This document shows, one piece after another, positions 16,294 to 25,142 of a DNA stretch of 64,000 bases (the first letter of the stretch is position 1; the number at the start of each line of letters is the position of its first letter). Origin of the DNA: CAYRML01 sp050942825 (GTDB taxonomy: Bacteria > Bacillota > Dehalobacteriia > UBA4068); NCBI GenBank assembly GCA_050942825.1, contig JBMNOA010000004.1, forward strand, positions 5,545 through 69,544, given 5' to 3'. The notes under the pieces were generated by a model. The model was not told the origin of the DNA. It ran no database searches and worked only from the letters and a program-made list of their open reading frames with translations. The position numbers and the translations under genes were made by a program.

Positions 16294-18504
16294 CTACTCC
16301 TTGGCTTGTTGCTTTGTTTTATTTGATTTGGTGGCTCTGGTTTTTTTTGCGACTGAGGTTGTACTGTCTTTCCGTTTGGACTTTTTAGGTTTAGCCGCTT
16401 TGGCTTTTTTTGTAGCGACATCATCTTTTTTCTTACTTTCTTTTTGATTGCCGGGGCAATCTTTATTGGGACAAACAATCTGCGTTTTGCCACCCCTAAA
16501 TGTTTTCTGGCTCAATTGTGTACCGCAAAGGCTACAAGCCTCAGCAATAGGAAGATCCCAGGATACATACTTGCAATCAGGATATTTTTCGCAACCAAAA
16601 AAAACCCTCCCTGAGCGGCTCTTCCTTTGTACGATGCGTCCGCCGCAAGCCATGCAGGTAATATCCGTAGGCTTGATGATAGGTTTGGTATTACGGCATT
16701 CCGGGAAGCCGCTGCAAGCTAAAAAGCGGCCATACTTACCCATACGGTAAACCATAGGCTTGCCACATAATTCACAAATATCCCCGCTTTCTTCCGGGGC
16801 AATATTGATTTTTTCCATTAACTTTTCGGCGTTGGCCAAGGTCGGGGCAAAGTGCTCGTAAAATTGTGATAAAACGGCATCCCATTGCAAGTTGCCTTCT
16901 TCTACCATATCCAATTGATTTTCCATTTCGGCCGTAAAATCTATATCAATAATATTAGTAAAATATTCTTTGAGTAAATCAACTACCACCCGGCCTAATT
17001 CAGTGGGGAAAAATTGCTTTTCTTCCTTGACCACATAACCACGTGCCAAAATCGTATCAACTATCGGCGCATAGGTGCTAGGTCTGCCTATACCTAATTC
17101 CTCTAGAGTTTTTACCAAAGAGGCTTCCGTATAGCGCGGTGGCGGCTGCGTGAAATGTTGATTAGGAGATAAAGCCACCAAAGACAGCTTTTGTTCATTT
17201 TTTACTGGAGCCAGTACGCCTTCCTCTTCTTTATCGGTCTCAGCTTTGCTTTCCACATAGACCTGGCGAAAACCAGCAAACCGCAAACTACGGCCGCTGG
17301 CTCTGAAAAGGCAGTTACCGGCAGCCACTTCCACACTAGTAACATCCCAAATAGCAGAGCTCGTTTGGCTAGCCATAAAACGCTCCCAGATCAGCTTATA
17401 AAGCTTATATTGCTGCGGGGTCAAATATTGTTTGAGAGAAATTGGAGTGCGCTCCACCGAAGTAGGACGAATAGCCTCATGAGCGTTCTGCACTTTTCCC
17501 TTACCCTTAAATACGTTAGGCTTGGCGGGGATAAATTCCTCACCGTATCTTTCGGCAATATAAGATCGGGCGGCAGTTTGCGCGGCGTCAGAAATACGCA
17601 CGGAATCGGTACGCATATAACTGATCAAACCTACAACCTGACCACCGATATTGATGCCTTCATAAAGCTGCTGTGCTATTTGCATGATTTTTTTCGCTGT
17701 CATGCCGGAAATATTTCTGGAAGCCACCTGCTGCAGACTGCTGGTTGTAAAAGGGGGTTGGGGGTTTTCTTTCTTCTCTTTGGTTTGCAGAGCGCATACT
17801 ATATATTCTTTATCAGCCAAATAGGCAATGATGGCATCTATTTCTTCCTGACTGTGTATATTGGCTTTCTTGCCGTCAATTTTATTTAGCTGAGCTTGCA
17901 GAATCCCTTTGCCGGTATCCAGCTCAGCTAACAAGGTCCAATATTCTTCAGGCACAAAAGCTTTGATTTCGTCTTCTCTGTCGCAGATTAAACGCACCGT
18001 CACGGATTGCACGCGACCGGCGGAAAGGCCTTTTTTGACCTTTTTCCATAACAAGGGGCTTATTTTATAACCTACCAACCTATCCAAGATCCTTCTGGCC
18101 TGCTGAGCTTCCACTCTATCCATATCGATAGGATGCGGGTTTTTTACGGCTTCCTTTACCGCTTGATCGGTGATCTCATTAAATTCAATGCGGCAATCTT
18201 CTTCCTGAACTTTTAAATATTGTTGTAAATGCCAGGCAATGGCTTCCCCTTCACGGTCAGGGTCACTGGCCAGAAGAATACGGTCGGTCTTTTTAGCTTC
18301 TTCTTTAAGCGACTTTATGGTATTGCCTTTACCACGGATAGTGATATATTTGGGCACAAAGCCTTCCTCCACATTCACGCCGAGATCGCTTTTGGGCAAG
18401 TCCCTGATATGCCCCATAGATGATTTTACGGTATAGTTTTTACCTAATATTTTTTCGATTGTTTTAGCTTTAGTAGGAGATTCTACAACAACTAATGTTT
18501 TCAT
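16294..18504 (-). CDS. topA: DNA topoisomerase I (type IA)
   Basis: A 736-residue enzyme that relaxes negative supercoils. The Toprim domain begins with LVVVESPTKAKTIEKILG and has the metal acidic triad in LASDPDREGEAIAWHL. The active-site tyrosine lies in SYMRTDSVRIS near residue 300. Three C-terminal C4 zinc ribbons follow: CELCGK...CSGFPEC, CMACGG...CEKYPDC and CSLCGT...CPNKDC. After that comes a 50-residue lysine/serine/threonine-rich tail, probably for DNA contact. The ATG at 18504 is preceded by GGAGG. It sits between dprA and trmFO as in Bacillus. Confidence 0.97.
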   Translation of the reverse strand: MKTLVVVESPTKAKTIEKILGKNYTVKSSMGHIRDLPKSDLGVNVEEGFVPKYITIRGKGNTIKSLKEEAKKTDRILLASDPDREGEAIAWHLQQYLKVQEEDCRIEFNEITDQAVKEAVKNPHPIDMDRVEAQQARRILDRLVGYKISPLLWKKVKKGLSAGRVQSVTVRLICDREDEIKAFVPEEYWTLLAELDTGKGILQAQLNKIDGKKANIHSQEEIDAIIAYLADKEYIVCALQTKEKKENPQPPFTTSSLQQVASRNISGMTAKKIMQIAQQLYEGINIGGQVVGLISYMRTDSVRISDAAQTAARSYIAERYGEEFIPAKPNVFKGKGKVQNAHEAIRPTSVERTPISLKQYLTPQQYKLYKLIWERFMASQTSSAIWDVTSVEVAAGNCLFRASGRSLRFAGFRQVYVESKAETDKEEEGVLAPVKNEQKLSLVALSPNQHFTQPPPRYTEASLVKTLEELGIGRPSTYAPIVDTILARGYVVKEEKQFFPTELGRVVVDLLKEYFTNIIDIDFTAEMENQLDMVEEGNLQWDAVLSQFYEHFAPTLANAEKLMEKINIAPEESGDICELCGKPMVYRMGKYGRFLACSGFPECRNTKPIIKPTDITCMACGGRIVQRKSRSGRVFFGCEKYPDCKYVSWDLPIAEACSLCGTQLSQKTFRGGKTQIVCPNKDCPGNQKESKKKDDVATKKAKAAKPKKSKRKDSTTSVAKKTRATKSNKTKQQAKE

Positions 18505-18548
18505 TGGGACCTCCGTTTCAATTTTGCTGGTTCTGATAATTTATTAAT

Positions 18549-19637
18549 CTATAATTCATGAACGGCCAAAATATAATATTTGCCGGGCAATTGCTTAATC
18601 AAACCTCTGATTTCCCACATAGTAAGCATAGCGGCCAATCTCTGTGCAGGCAAATCCAGCTTGTCTAATAAAGAATCAAAATGAATCGGTTCTGCCATCA
18701 TGTCCAGTATATCCTTTTCCTCTTTACTGACTGTGACAGGCTTTTTTTTCTTATGCTTTATCATCCTAGACTCAGGAAGATAATCTTGCCAAATATCTTG
18801 GGCATTAGTAACGACTTTGGCTCCCTGAGCAAACAAAGCATTAGTGGCGGAGCTCATTTTACTGGTGATGAGTCCGGGAACAGAAAATACATCCCTGCCC
18901 TGCTCCATAGCGCGGTCAACAGTCAATAAAGTACCGCTCCTTTTACCAGCCTCCACTACAACCACACCTTTGGATAAACCGCTGATGATTCTGTTACGCA
19001 TAGGGAAATGAGCAGCCAATGGAGGGGAGCCCAAGGGCAATTCACTGATCACAGCACCGTTTGCAATAATTTGTTGAAAAAGATTGCCATTTTCAGGCGG
19101 ATATATAATATCAATACCGGAGCCTATAACTGCTATGGTTTTGCCGCCGGCCTCAATGGCAGCCTGATGACAAATAGAATCTATACCTCTGGCCATCCCG
19201 CTGACCACCCAGATGCCCTGCATGGCTAGATCTCTGGCTAAAATCTGCGCCACCTGTCTACCGTAAGGAGTGGGCCGTCGTGTGCCGATCATGGCTACAG
19301 TGATATCAGCAGGCTCAGGTAATTGACCATAATAAAATAATAATAAAGGTGGATCATAGATATTGGCCAACAGCTCAGGGTAAGCGGGATCATTCAGCAG
19401 CAACAAGCTGGCACCGGATGCCAAAAACTTTTCGTATACGGCCTCTACATCCACTTCTTTTTTGGCCGCTGCCAAGGTATTGGCTATAGAGGGAGTCAAT
19501 CCCGGTATCATACGCCAATTGGAGCAATCATGCCAAGCCATAGCAGCATCATAACCATAGTATTCCAAAATATTTTTTAACCGGCTCGGTCCCATATTAT
19601 TGATACTGTGCAAGGCCAACAGATATGCATTTGACAA
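18549..19637 (-). CDS. dprA: DNA-processing protein DprA
   Basis: A 362-residue single-stranded DNA-binding protein that loads RecA on DNA taken up in transformation. The Rossmann-like core covers residues 85-290: MIGTRRPTPYGRQVAQILA, VSGMARGIDSICHQAA, IGSGIDIIYPPEN and AHFPMRNRIISGLSKGVVVVE are all characteristic. The N-terminal part is a SAM/HhH-like module (SINNMGPSRLKNILEYYG) and the C-terminal 60 residues form a winged-helix-like domain. The start is TTG at 19637 with AGGAGGGC six bases upstream. DprA occurs widely, so its presence does not prove natural competence here. Confidence 0.95.
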   Translation of the reverse strand: MSNAYLLALHSINNMGPSRLKNILEYYGYDAAMAWHDCSNWRMIPGLTPSIANTLAAAKKEVDVEAVYEKFLASGASLLLLNDPAYPELLANIYDPPLLLFYYGQLPEPADITVAMIGTRRPTPYGRQVAQILARDLAMQGIWVVSGMARGIDSICHQAAIEAGGKTIAVIGSGIDIIYPPENGNLFQQIIANGAVISELPLGSPPLAAHFPMRNRIISGLSKGVVVVEAGKRSGTLLTVDRAMEQGRDVFSVPGLITSKMSSATNALFAQGAKVVTNAQDIWQDYLPESRMIKHKKKKPVTVSKEEKDILDMMAEPIHFDSLLDKLDLPAQRLAAMLTMWEIRGLIKQLPGKYYILAVHEL

Positions 19638-19658
19638 CGATCAGCCCTCCTTGCCAAG

Positions 19659-20831
19659 CTATTTTTTACTGCCTTTAAAACCGCCGCCCTGCGCCAAGAT
19701 ATTAGAAGCATAGGAAAAGATCATTTTTTCTTTTTTGCGGCTTCTTTTAAGTGCAAGCCGGATCAAATCATCTAATAATTGGCTAAATGTCTTACCTGTC
19801 GGTTCCCAGAGATAAAATGACAGGGAACCGGGGATAGTATTTATTTCATTAACAAAAATTTCATTGCTATCGGCATTCATAAGAAAATCTATGCGGCAAA
19901 CACCATATTCATCCAAAGCCACAAACGCCCTGCGGGCATAATCCTGGATCTTTTGAGTAATAGACTCGTCAAGATCAGCGGGAATACGCCTTTGGGCGCC
20001 GCTCATACCCTTGGTGCCTCCACACAGATATTTATCACCATAGGATAAAAATTTTGCTGCAGCTATCGGCTCCTCACAGACCGAGGTCTCCTGATTTTCC
20101 GGACAGCCCAGAACAGAGCAATTAATCTCTCTCAAAGGGTTAATAAATTTCTCTATTAAAATCCTATTAGCAAAGCTGCCTGCCAAAGATACGGCCTCTA
20201 ATAATTCTTCTATATTGTCTACAGCCGTTACACCAATAGAAGAACCTAAATCGGCCGGTTTGACTATCATGGGATAAGAAATTTTTTCCTCTAATATCTT
20301 ACATATTTGCTCTTGATCATCATGCCATTGATGCATATAAAACCAATGATAATCGGGAGTTGGCAAACCTGCCTCTTTAAGAACAGCTTTCATAATGATT
20401 TTATCCATACCGCAAGCAGAACCCAAAACAGCGGGTCCGGTATAAGGCACTCCGCTTAATTCTAATAAACCCTGCAGGCAGCCGTCCTCTCCATGAGTTC
20501 CGTGGATGACAGGCATGACTACATCAATTTTATGGGAAAAGGTTTTTTTAAACATACCCGTTGCTTCTGTGCCGACTATCATAAAGTCATGATGATTTTG
20601 AGAAAAATATATTTTTTTACAAGTAGATAATAGCATATTTATATCACGGTAGTTTCTGATATCCAGCAAGTTATCACCGGTATACCAAATACCCTGCTTG
20701 GAGATATAAAGCGGCACCGGCTCATATTTTTCTTTATCCAACGCTCTGATAGCTTGCAAAGCAGAAATAATAGAAACCTCATGTTCCACACTGCGGCCGC
20801 CATAAGCAACTCCTACTTGGATTTTTTGCAT
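19659..20831 (-). CDS. ddl: D-alanine--D-alanine ligase
   Basis: A 390-residue ATP-grasp ligase that joins two D-alanines for the pentapeptide stem. It starts QVGVAYGGRSVEHEVSIISA, has PVIHGTHGEDGCLQGLLELS near 107, PMIVKPADLGSSIGVT near 190, and the metal-binding EINTIPGSLSF near 338. In the specificity loop it keeps the Lys-Tyr pair (FLSYGDKYLCGG), which points to D-Ala-D-Ala rather than the His-containing D-Ala-D-Lac ligases. A basic 30-residue tail past the usual end is unusual. It follows the Mur ligase gene, whose product would use the dipeptide. Confidence 0.9.
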   Translation of the reverse strand: MQKIQVGVAYGGRSVEHEVSIISALQAIRALDKEKYEPVPLYISKQGIWYTGDNLLDIRNYRDINMLLSTCKKIYFSQNHHDFMIVGTEATGMFKKTFSHKIDVVMPVIHGTHGEDGCLQGLLELSGVPYTGPAVLGSACGMDKIIMKAVLKEAGLPTPDYHWFYMHQWHDDQEQICKILEEKISYPMIVKPADLGSSIGVTAVDNIEELLEAVSLAGSFANRILIEKFINPLREINCSVLGCPENQETSVCEEPIAAAKFLSYGDKYLCGGTKGMSGAQRRIPADLDESITQKIQDYARRAFVALDEYGVCRIDFLMNADSNEIFVNEINTIPGSLSFYLWEPTGKTFSQLLDDLIRLALKRSRKKEKMIFSYASNILAQGGGFKGSKK

Positions 20832-20871
20832 ACTAATCTCTCCTTAAAATTATACTAATACAGTAATTTAC

Positions 20872-22491
20872 TTATTCATTATAGGTATCGGGCAAATCAT
20901 TTTCAAACAAAACTATATCACCGACTGTAGCTATTTGCGATAATTTATGGCTGGCATCTGTCAAATCAGCGGCTACATAATATTGTTGGCAAGGATAAGA
21001 AACCTCCACCAGCCCATCTTGTAATGGTTGGCTATGCTTTTTGCCCACTAATATGATATAATCGCACACCTGGGCTGCCTGCATAGCAAAAGACTTATTT
21101 AATTGATACTGTTTTTCACCTAATTCCACCATACCGGGTGTCACGATAATTTTCTTACCGGCCCTAAAACAAGCCAGCACCTCCAATGCGGCGGCAGCAC
21201 CTTGAGGATTGGAGTTAAAAGCGTCATCTATTACGTTGAAGCCATGCGGGTTAGATAAAAATTGCAGTCTATGGGGGATCGGCTGCAATCGTTTTACGGC
21301 TTTGGCCGCTTGTTTGAGAGATAAACCTAATTGATGAGCGGTAGCCACAGCGGCTAGAATATTATAAATATTATGTCTGCCTAAAAGCAATGTAACAAAT
21401 TTTTCTTCTTCTCCATTGGCAACATGTATAGTAAAACTGCTGCCTTGTGAATCATAGCTGATATCATCAGCATAATAATCCCAAGCGGCATCTAATCCGT
21501 AACTGATGATTTTGCACTTATATTGCGCAGCTTTTTTTCTGATATTCTCATCATCAAAATTCAAGACAGCAAAACCGGCATCGGGGATAGCGTCAATCAA
21601 TTCAAATTTTGTATTGATGATATTCTCCAAACTTCCGAATGTTTCTAAATGCTGTGGACCGATAGCTGTAATGATCCCCACTTTAGGGTTGACTAGTTGG
21701 CAGATCTCCGCTACATCGCCTTTTTGTTTAGCACCGATCTCCGCTACAAACATCTCATGAGTACTACGTAAATTTTCCCTGATCACCCTGGTGATGCCCA
21801 TGGGCGTATTATAACTGGCAGGAGTAACCAAAGTCATAAATTCCTCCGACAACACCTCTCCCAGAATAAATTTGCAGCTGGTTTTGCCGTAGCTGCCGGT
21901 AACGGCGATGGAGGTCAGAAAAGGCATACTGCGGATAATATTTTTGGCTTCATTGAGGAATTTGTTATTAATCGCTTTTTCCACCGGTATCAACAATGTG
22001 TTGGCCAAAAGCATAGGAGCAAAAGTAAATATGCCCAACAGCAAAAATACCACTAACACTAATAACATATGACCACCGAAAATCAAGGTGGCAAATAAAA
22101 CCGCACTAATCACTACAAGCAAGATCAGTGATAAAAGATAAAGCCTTTTGGCCCTGGCGGTCATCACGAGAGGCTTTTTTTGCTGCGGTTTTTTATAGGA
22201 CAGAAATAGCAGCAGATATACTACAAAAGATATGATGGCAAAAACAAACGGATTGACCGTAAAAAGCCATATTAACACAAGCGCAGCAGGTATAAAGTCC
22301 CGCTTTTTAAAAACCCGACCTTTTTGTTGCGTGTACCAACGCAAATAGCGTTCGTTACGATAGGAATTAAGCTGGAACATATGCAATTCATGTCGTAATT
22401 TTTTACTATTATATAGAATAAAAAACACAAAGAACGCCAGTAAGAAAATTATTAAATATATATTAAATGTAGGATAAACCAAGTTTATCAT
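20872..22491 (-). CDS. Membrane-anchored Mur ligase, MurF-like
   Basis: A 539-residue protein: a hydrophobic N-terminal third, then a complete Mur ligase. Membrane segments are visible near residues 6-28, 60-95 and 115-165. The ligase part has the P-loop VTGSYGKTSCKF near 200, the GPQHLETFGSLENIINTKFE stretch, LLGRHNIYNILAAVA, and VIDDAFNSNPQGAAAALEVL, which corresponds to the MurF signature DDxYNANP. MurF adds D-Ala-D-Ala to UDP-MurNAc-tripeptide and is normally soluble. The start ATG at 22491 has GAGGAG upstream; an extension to 22524 overlaps the previous gene and was rejected. Whether this is the cell's only MurF or a second ligase is not visible here. Confidence 0.8.
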   Translation of the reverse strand: MINLVYPTFNIYLIIFLLAFFVFFILYNSKKLRHELHMFQLNSYRNERYLRWYTQQKGRVFKKRDFIPAALVLIWLFTVNPFVFAIISFVVYLLLFLSYKKPQQKKPLVMTARAKRLYLLSLILLVVISAVLFATLIFGGHMLLVLVVFLLLGIFTFAPMLLANTLLIPVEKAINNKFLNEAKNIIRSMPFLTSIAVTGSYGKTSCKFILGEVLSEEFMTLVTPASYNTPMGITRVIRENLRSTHEMFVAEIGAKQKGDVAEICQLVNPKVGIITAIGPQHLETFGSLENIINTKFELIDAIPDAGFAVLNFDDENIRKKAAQYKCKIISYGLDAAWDYYADDISYDSQGSSFTIHVANGEEEKFVTLLLGRHNIYNILAAVATAHQLGLSLKQAAKAVKRLQPIPHRLQFLSNPHGFNVIDDAFNSNPQGAAAALEVLACFRAGKKIIVTPGMVELGEKQYQLNKSFAMQAAQVCDYIILVGKKHSQPLQDGLVEVSYPCQQYYVAADLTDASHKLSQIATVGDIVLFENDLPDTYNE

Positions 22492-22504
22492 GATATCTCC
22501 TCGA

Positions 22505-23290
22505 TTATTCAGCAAACTTATCATCAGCTAAAAAAGTATCTATAATATGCAAAAACTGTGGCAATCGTTCCAAATAAGAATAGTGGCCCGCGCCTTCCAA
22601 AACCACCAAACCGCTATCAGGTATCAATTTTTCCATTAGCTGCCCGTCAGCTAACGGGGTAGCAGTGTCCAAATCCCCCCACACTAAGAGCGTCGAGGCA
22701 GTAATATGTGGCAAATAAGGCTTGAGGTCCTCATTGACCACCTTGACAAAAATCTGTCTCATAACCCCCTCGGCCTGCTTGTAATCACTGGAAGCGCTGT
22801 TTTTTTGCCAGTAGGCCAGTGCCTGATCTTTTTTTTTCCTCAACCCCGGCAAAGAAAAAAATTTTTTAGCCGCTTTATAACTGTACACTTTGAGATAATA
22901 ATTAATACTTCTTTTGGGCAATATTCCGGCGCTGTCGATAAGCACCATTTTAGAGGGAATTTTTTTAGCGCCCAACAGGATAGCCACACGCCCGCCAAAA
23001 GAATGGCCCATAATAAGCGGATCTTTGATGTGCTGCAGTTCTATAAAATCTTCTATAAGAGCAGCATAATCATGCACTGACCAAGCAGCCTCAGGAGCAG
23101 GTGTCAAGCCGAAACCGGGAAAATCAATATTATATACGTTAAAATATTGTGCCAACTCACGTGCTACAGGCTCAAAAGCAGAGCTGTCCACTCCCCAACC
23201 ATGCAATAAAATAAGATCTTTGCCTTCACCTGCTTGTTTATAAAAAAGCTTTTGCCCTTTGATCTCTTTTTCTTTAAGCTTGAATTCCAT
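22505..23290 (-). CDS. Alpha/beta-fold hydrolase
   Basis: A 261-residue cytosolic alpha/beta hydrolase. The oxyanion strand is LILLHGWGVDSSAF; the nucleophile elbow is MGHSFGGRVAILLG near residue 97, the acid is in VWGDLDTATPL near 210 and the histidine in EGAGHYSYLERLPQ near 237. So the triad is complete and the enzyme is probably active; the substrate cannot be told from sequence. It is the first gene of the unit with the Mur ligase and ddl, thirteen bases ahead of the former, which suggests a link to peptidoglycan or its precursors. The ATG at 23290 has AAAAGGA upstream. Confidence 0.85.
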   Translation of the reverse strand: MEFKLKEKEIKGQKLFYKQAGEGKDLILLHGWGVDSSAFEPVARELAQYFNVYNIDFPGFGLTPAPEAAWSVHDYAALIEDFIELQHIKDPLIMGHSFGGRVAILLGAKKIPSKMVLIDSAGILPKRSINYYLKVYSYKAAKKFFSLPGLRKKKDQALAYWQKNSASSDYKQAEGVMRQIFVKVVNEDLKPYLPHITASTLLVWGDLDTATPLADGQLMEKLIPDSGLVVLEGAGHYSYLERLPQFLHIIDTFLADDKFAE

Positions 23291-23381
23291 ATTAAATCCT
23301 TTTAAGAGTACTTTTAAACAATTATATTTTTTATATAGCCAAAAATGTTAAAAATTATAAACGCTTTTGGTAATTCTCTTT

Positions 23382-23409
23382 ATTATAACCAATTCCTTCT
23401 TATACACAA
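23382..23409 (-). promoter_or_regulatory. sigma-A promoter of the hydrolase-Mur ligase-ddl unit
   Basis: On the minus strand TTGTGT (23409-23404) and a perfect TATAAT (23387-23382) are 16 bases apart, about 90 bases before the hydrolase start and immediately behind the yifB terminator. Confidence 0.55.
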
Positions 23410-23413
23410 AAAT

Positions 23414-23449
23414 AAAAAAGTAGTTCCCTGAACAAAGAGCTACTTTTTT
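23414..23449 (-). terminator. Terminator after the yifB-like gene
   Basis: A 10-bp A/T-flanked stem (23414-23423 with 23440-23449), rich in A on one side and T on the other, stands 17 bases behind the yifB stop. The minus strand continues with a T run (TTTTTTATTTTTG). Good rho-independent form. Confidence 0.75.
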
Positions 23450-23465
23450 TTACTTTTCCTGGCAC

Positions 23466-24995
23466 TTACAGCATTTTTCTATCCAAATTTCTATACTGGA
23501 TAGCTTCGGCAATATGTTCTATGCCGATCTGGTCTGCGGCGGCCAAATCAGCAATAGTCCTGGCCACTTTTAAAATCCTGTCATGAGAGCGGGCGCTCAG
23601 TTGCAGTTGATTGAACACCTGACGCATCATTTCGCTTCCCTCATCATCCAATTGACAATACTTTTCTAAATCTCTTTTGTTCATCATCGCATTACAGGTA
23701 AGACCGGCTGGCTTAAGTCGCTCACTTTGCCTAGTCCTGGCAGCTTCCACCCTTTTTTTTATGATAGTCGAGCTTTCGCTTGATTTTGATGAGGAAATCT
23801 CGCCATATTTAATTCTGGGCACTTCTATATGTAGATCGATCCTATCCCAAAGCGGGCCTGATATCTTAGCTAAATATTTTTTTATGGCGTATTCACTGCA
23901 AGTACATTCTTTGAGGTTGTCCCCATAATAACCGCAAGGGCAAGGATTAAGAGCCCCTACCAACTGAAAAGCAGCGGGAAAAGCCACCCTGCCGCTGACC
24001 CTTGATACAACGACCGTACGATCCTCCAAAGGTTGTCTTAAAGCTTCCAACACATCACGAGCAAATTCTGGCATTTCATCCAAAAAGAGGATGCCATGAC
24101 TGGCCAGGCTGACTTCGCCGGGCTTGGGGTGGGCGCCGCCGCCGATGATACTGGCGGAAGATGCGCCATGATGAGGAGCCCTGAAGGGCCTTACGGTAAT
24201 CAGAGGCTGGTCCTGCGGCAATAGGCCGGCCACGCTAAATATTTTGGTCACTTCCATACTTTCCGCTAAGGTTAAATCAGGCATAATAGAGGGCAATCTT
24301 CTGGCCAGCATAGTTTTTCCGGAACCAGGAGGCCCGATCAAAAGGATATTATGCCCTCCCGCAGCAGCAATCTCCAAAGCTCTTTTGACACCTTCCTGGC
24401 CTTTGACATCACCCATATCATAAATATCCGTTCCCTGAGCATGGGCAAAAAGTTTATCAGTATCCACAGTAACAGGCTGAACATGCTGCTCACCCTGTAA
24501 AATAGGCAATAACCCTTTGAGGTGCGAAGCTTCATAATAATTCATATTACCAGCAATAGATGCTTCTCGAGCATTTTCCACAGGCAAAAAGAATTTGTCG
24601 TATAATTTAGAAAGGCAAGTGGCCATCGCCAAAGCACCGGAAACGGGACGTATTGCACCTTCTAAAGATAATTCGCCCACAAAAGCACTGTTTAGTAAAT
24701 TGCTATCGGATATTTGGCCAGTAGCAGCCAATATACCAATAGCAATTGGTAAGTCAAAAAGAGCACCTTCTTTTTTTATTGCGGCTGGGGCCAAATTAAC
24801 GGTAATACGCCGCAAGGGAAATTCCAAATTAGAATTTCTGATAGCGGCTCTTACTCTTTCCTTACTCTCTTTAACCGACGCGTCGGGCAGGCCCACGATA
24901 TCAAAAGCAGGTAAGCCCGCGCTCACATCTACTTCTACTTTTACCGGGTAGCCATCTACACCCAAAACAGCACAACTATTGATGATTGCTAGCAA
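23466..24995 (-). CDS. YifB/ComM-family magnesium chelatase-like ATPase
   Basis: A 509-residue AAA+ protein of the YifB/ComM family. The N-terminal ChlI domain covers residues 1-160 (SCAVLGVDGYPVKVEVDVS and FDIVGLPDASVKESKERVR). The ATPase core has Walker A LLIGPPGSGKTMLARRLP and Walker B LFLDEMPEF, and a cysteine-rich NPCPCGYYGDNLKECTCS loop. In Gram-negatives ComM is a branch-migration helicase in transformation; in Firmicutes the role is less clear. A start at 25019 is possible, but the TTG at 24995 gives the family's usual beginning and has AAGGGTGA before it. Terminator follows. Confidence 0.9.
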   Translation of the reverse strand: MLAIINSCAVLGVDGYPVKVEVDVSAGLPAFDIVGLPDASVKESKERVRAAIRNSNLEFPLRRITVNLAPAAIKKEGALFDLPIAIGILAATGQISDSNLLNSAFVGELSLEGAIRPVSGALAMATCLSKLYDKFFLPVENAREASIAGNMNYYEASHLKGLLPILQGEQHVQPVTVDTDKLFAHAQGTDIYDMGDVKGQEGVKRALEIAAAGGHNILLIGPPGSGKTMLARRLPSIMPDLTLAESMEVTKIFSVAGLLPQDQPLITVRPFRAPHHGASSASIIGGGAHPKPGEVSLASHGILFLDEMPEFARDVLEALRQPLEDRTVVVSRVSGRVAFPAAFQLVGALNPCPCGYYGDNLKECTCSEYAIKKYLAKISGPLWDRIDLHIEVPRIKYGEISSSKSSESSTIIKKRVEAARTRQSERLKPAGLTCNAMMNKRDLEKYCQLDDEGSEMMRQVFNQLQLSARSHDRILKVARTIADLAAADQIGIEHIAEAIQYRNLDRKML

Positions 24996-25079
24996 AAAAT
25001 CACCCTTTTCCGGTACCATGTTTTGCCTATTCCAATATATTTTCGACGCTCAAATACTTTTCCCTGCCCACAAAAGAAA

Positions 25080-25110
25080 AAGCCCCTTATCACTAGTACT
25101 GTAGGGGCTT
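25080..25110 (-). terminator. Terminator after the secreted nuclease gene
   Basis: An 8-bp stem (25080-25087 with 25103-25110) with a 15-base loop, followed on the minus strand by GGGGCTTTTTCTTTTG. It lies about 30 bases behind the nuclease stop. Confidence 0.75.
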
Positions 25111-25142
25111 GATAATTTACCTATAATAGTAACGGCTCATCT

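Noticed and set aside
19659..20831. Vancomycin-resistance-type D-Ala-D-Lac ligase
   Set aside because: The specificity loop keeps Lys-Tyr as in D-Ala-D-Ala ligases and no vanH, vanX or van regulator genes lie nearby.
23466..24995. Magnesium chelatase of chlorophyll or cobalamin synthesis
   Set aside because: The overall layout (ChlI-like N-domain, single ATPase with cysteine loop) is that of YifB/ComM, and no tetrapyrrole genes are near.
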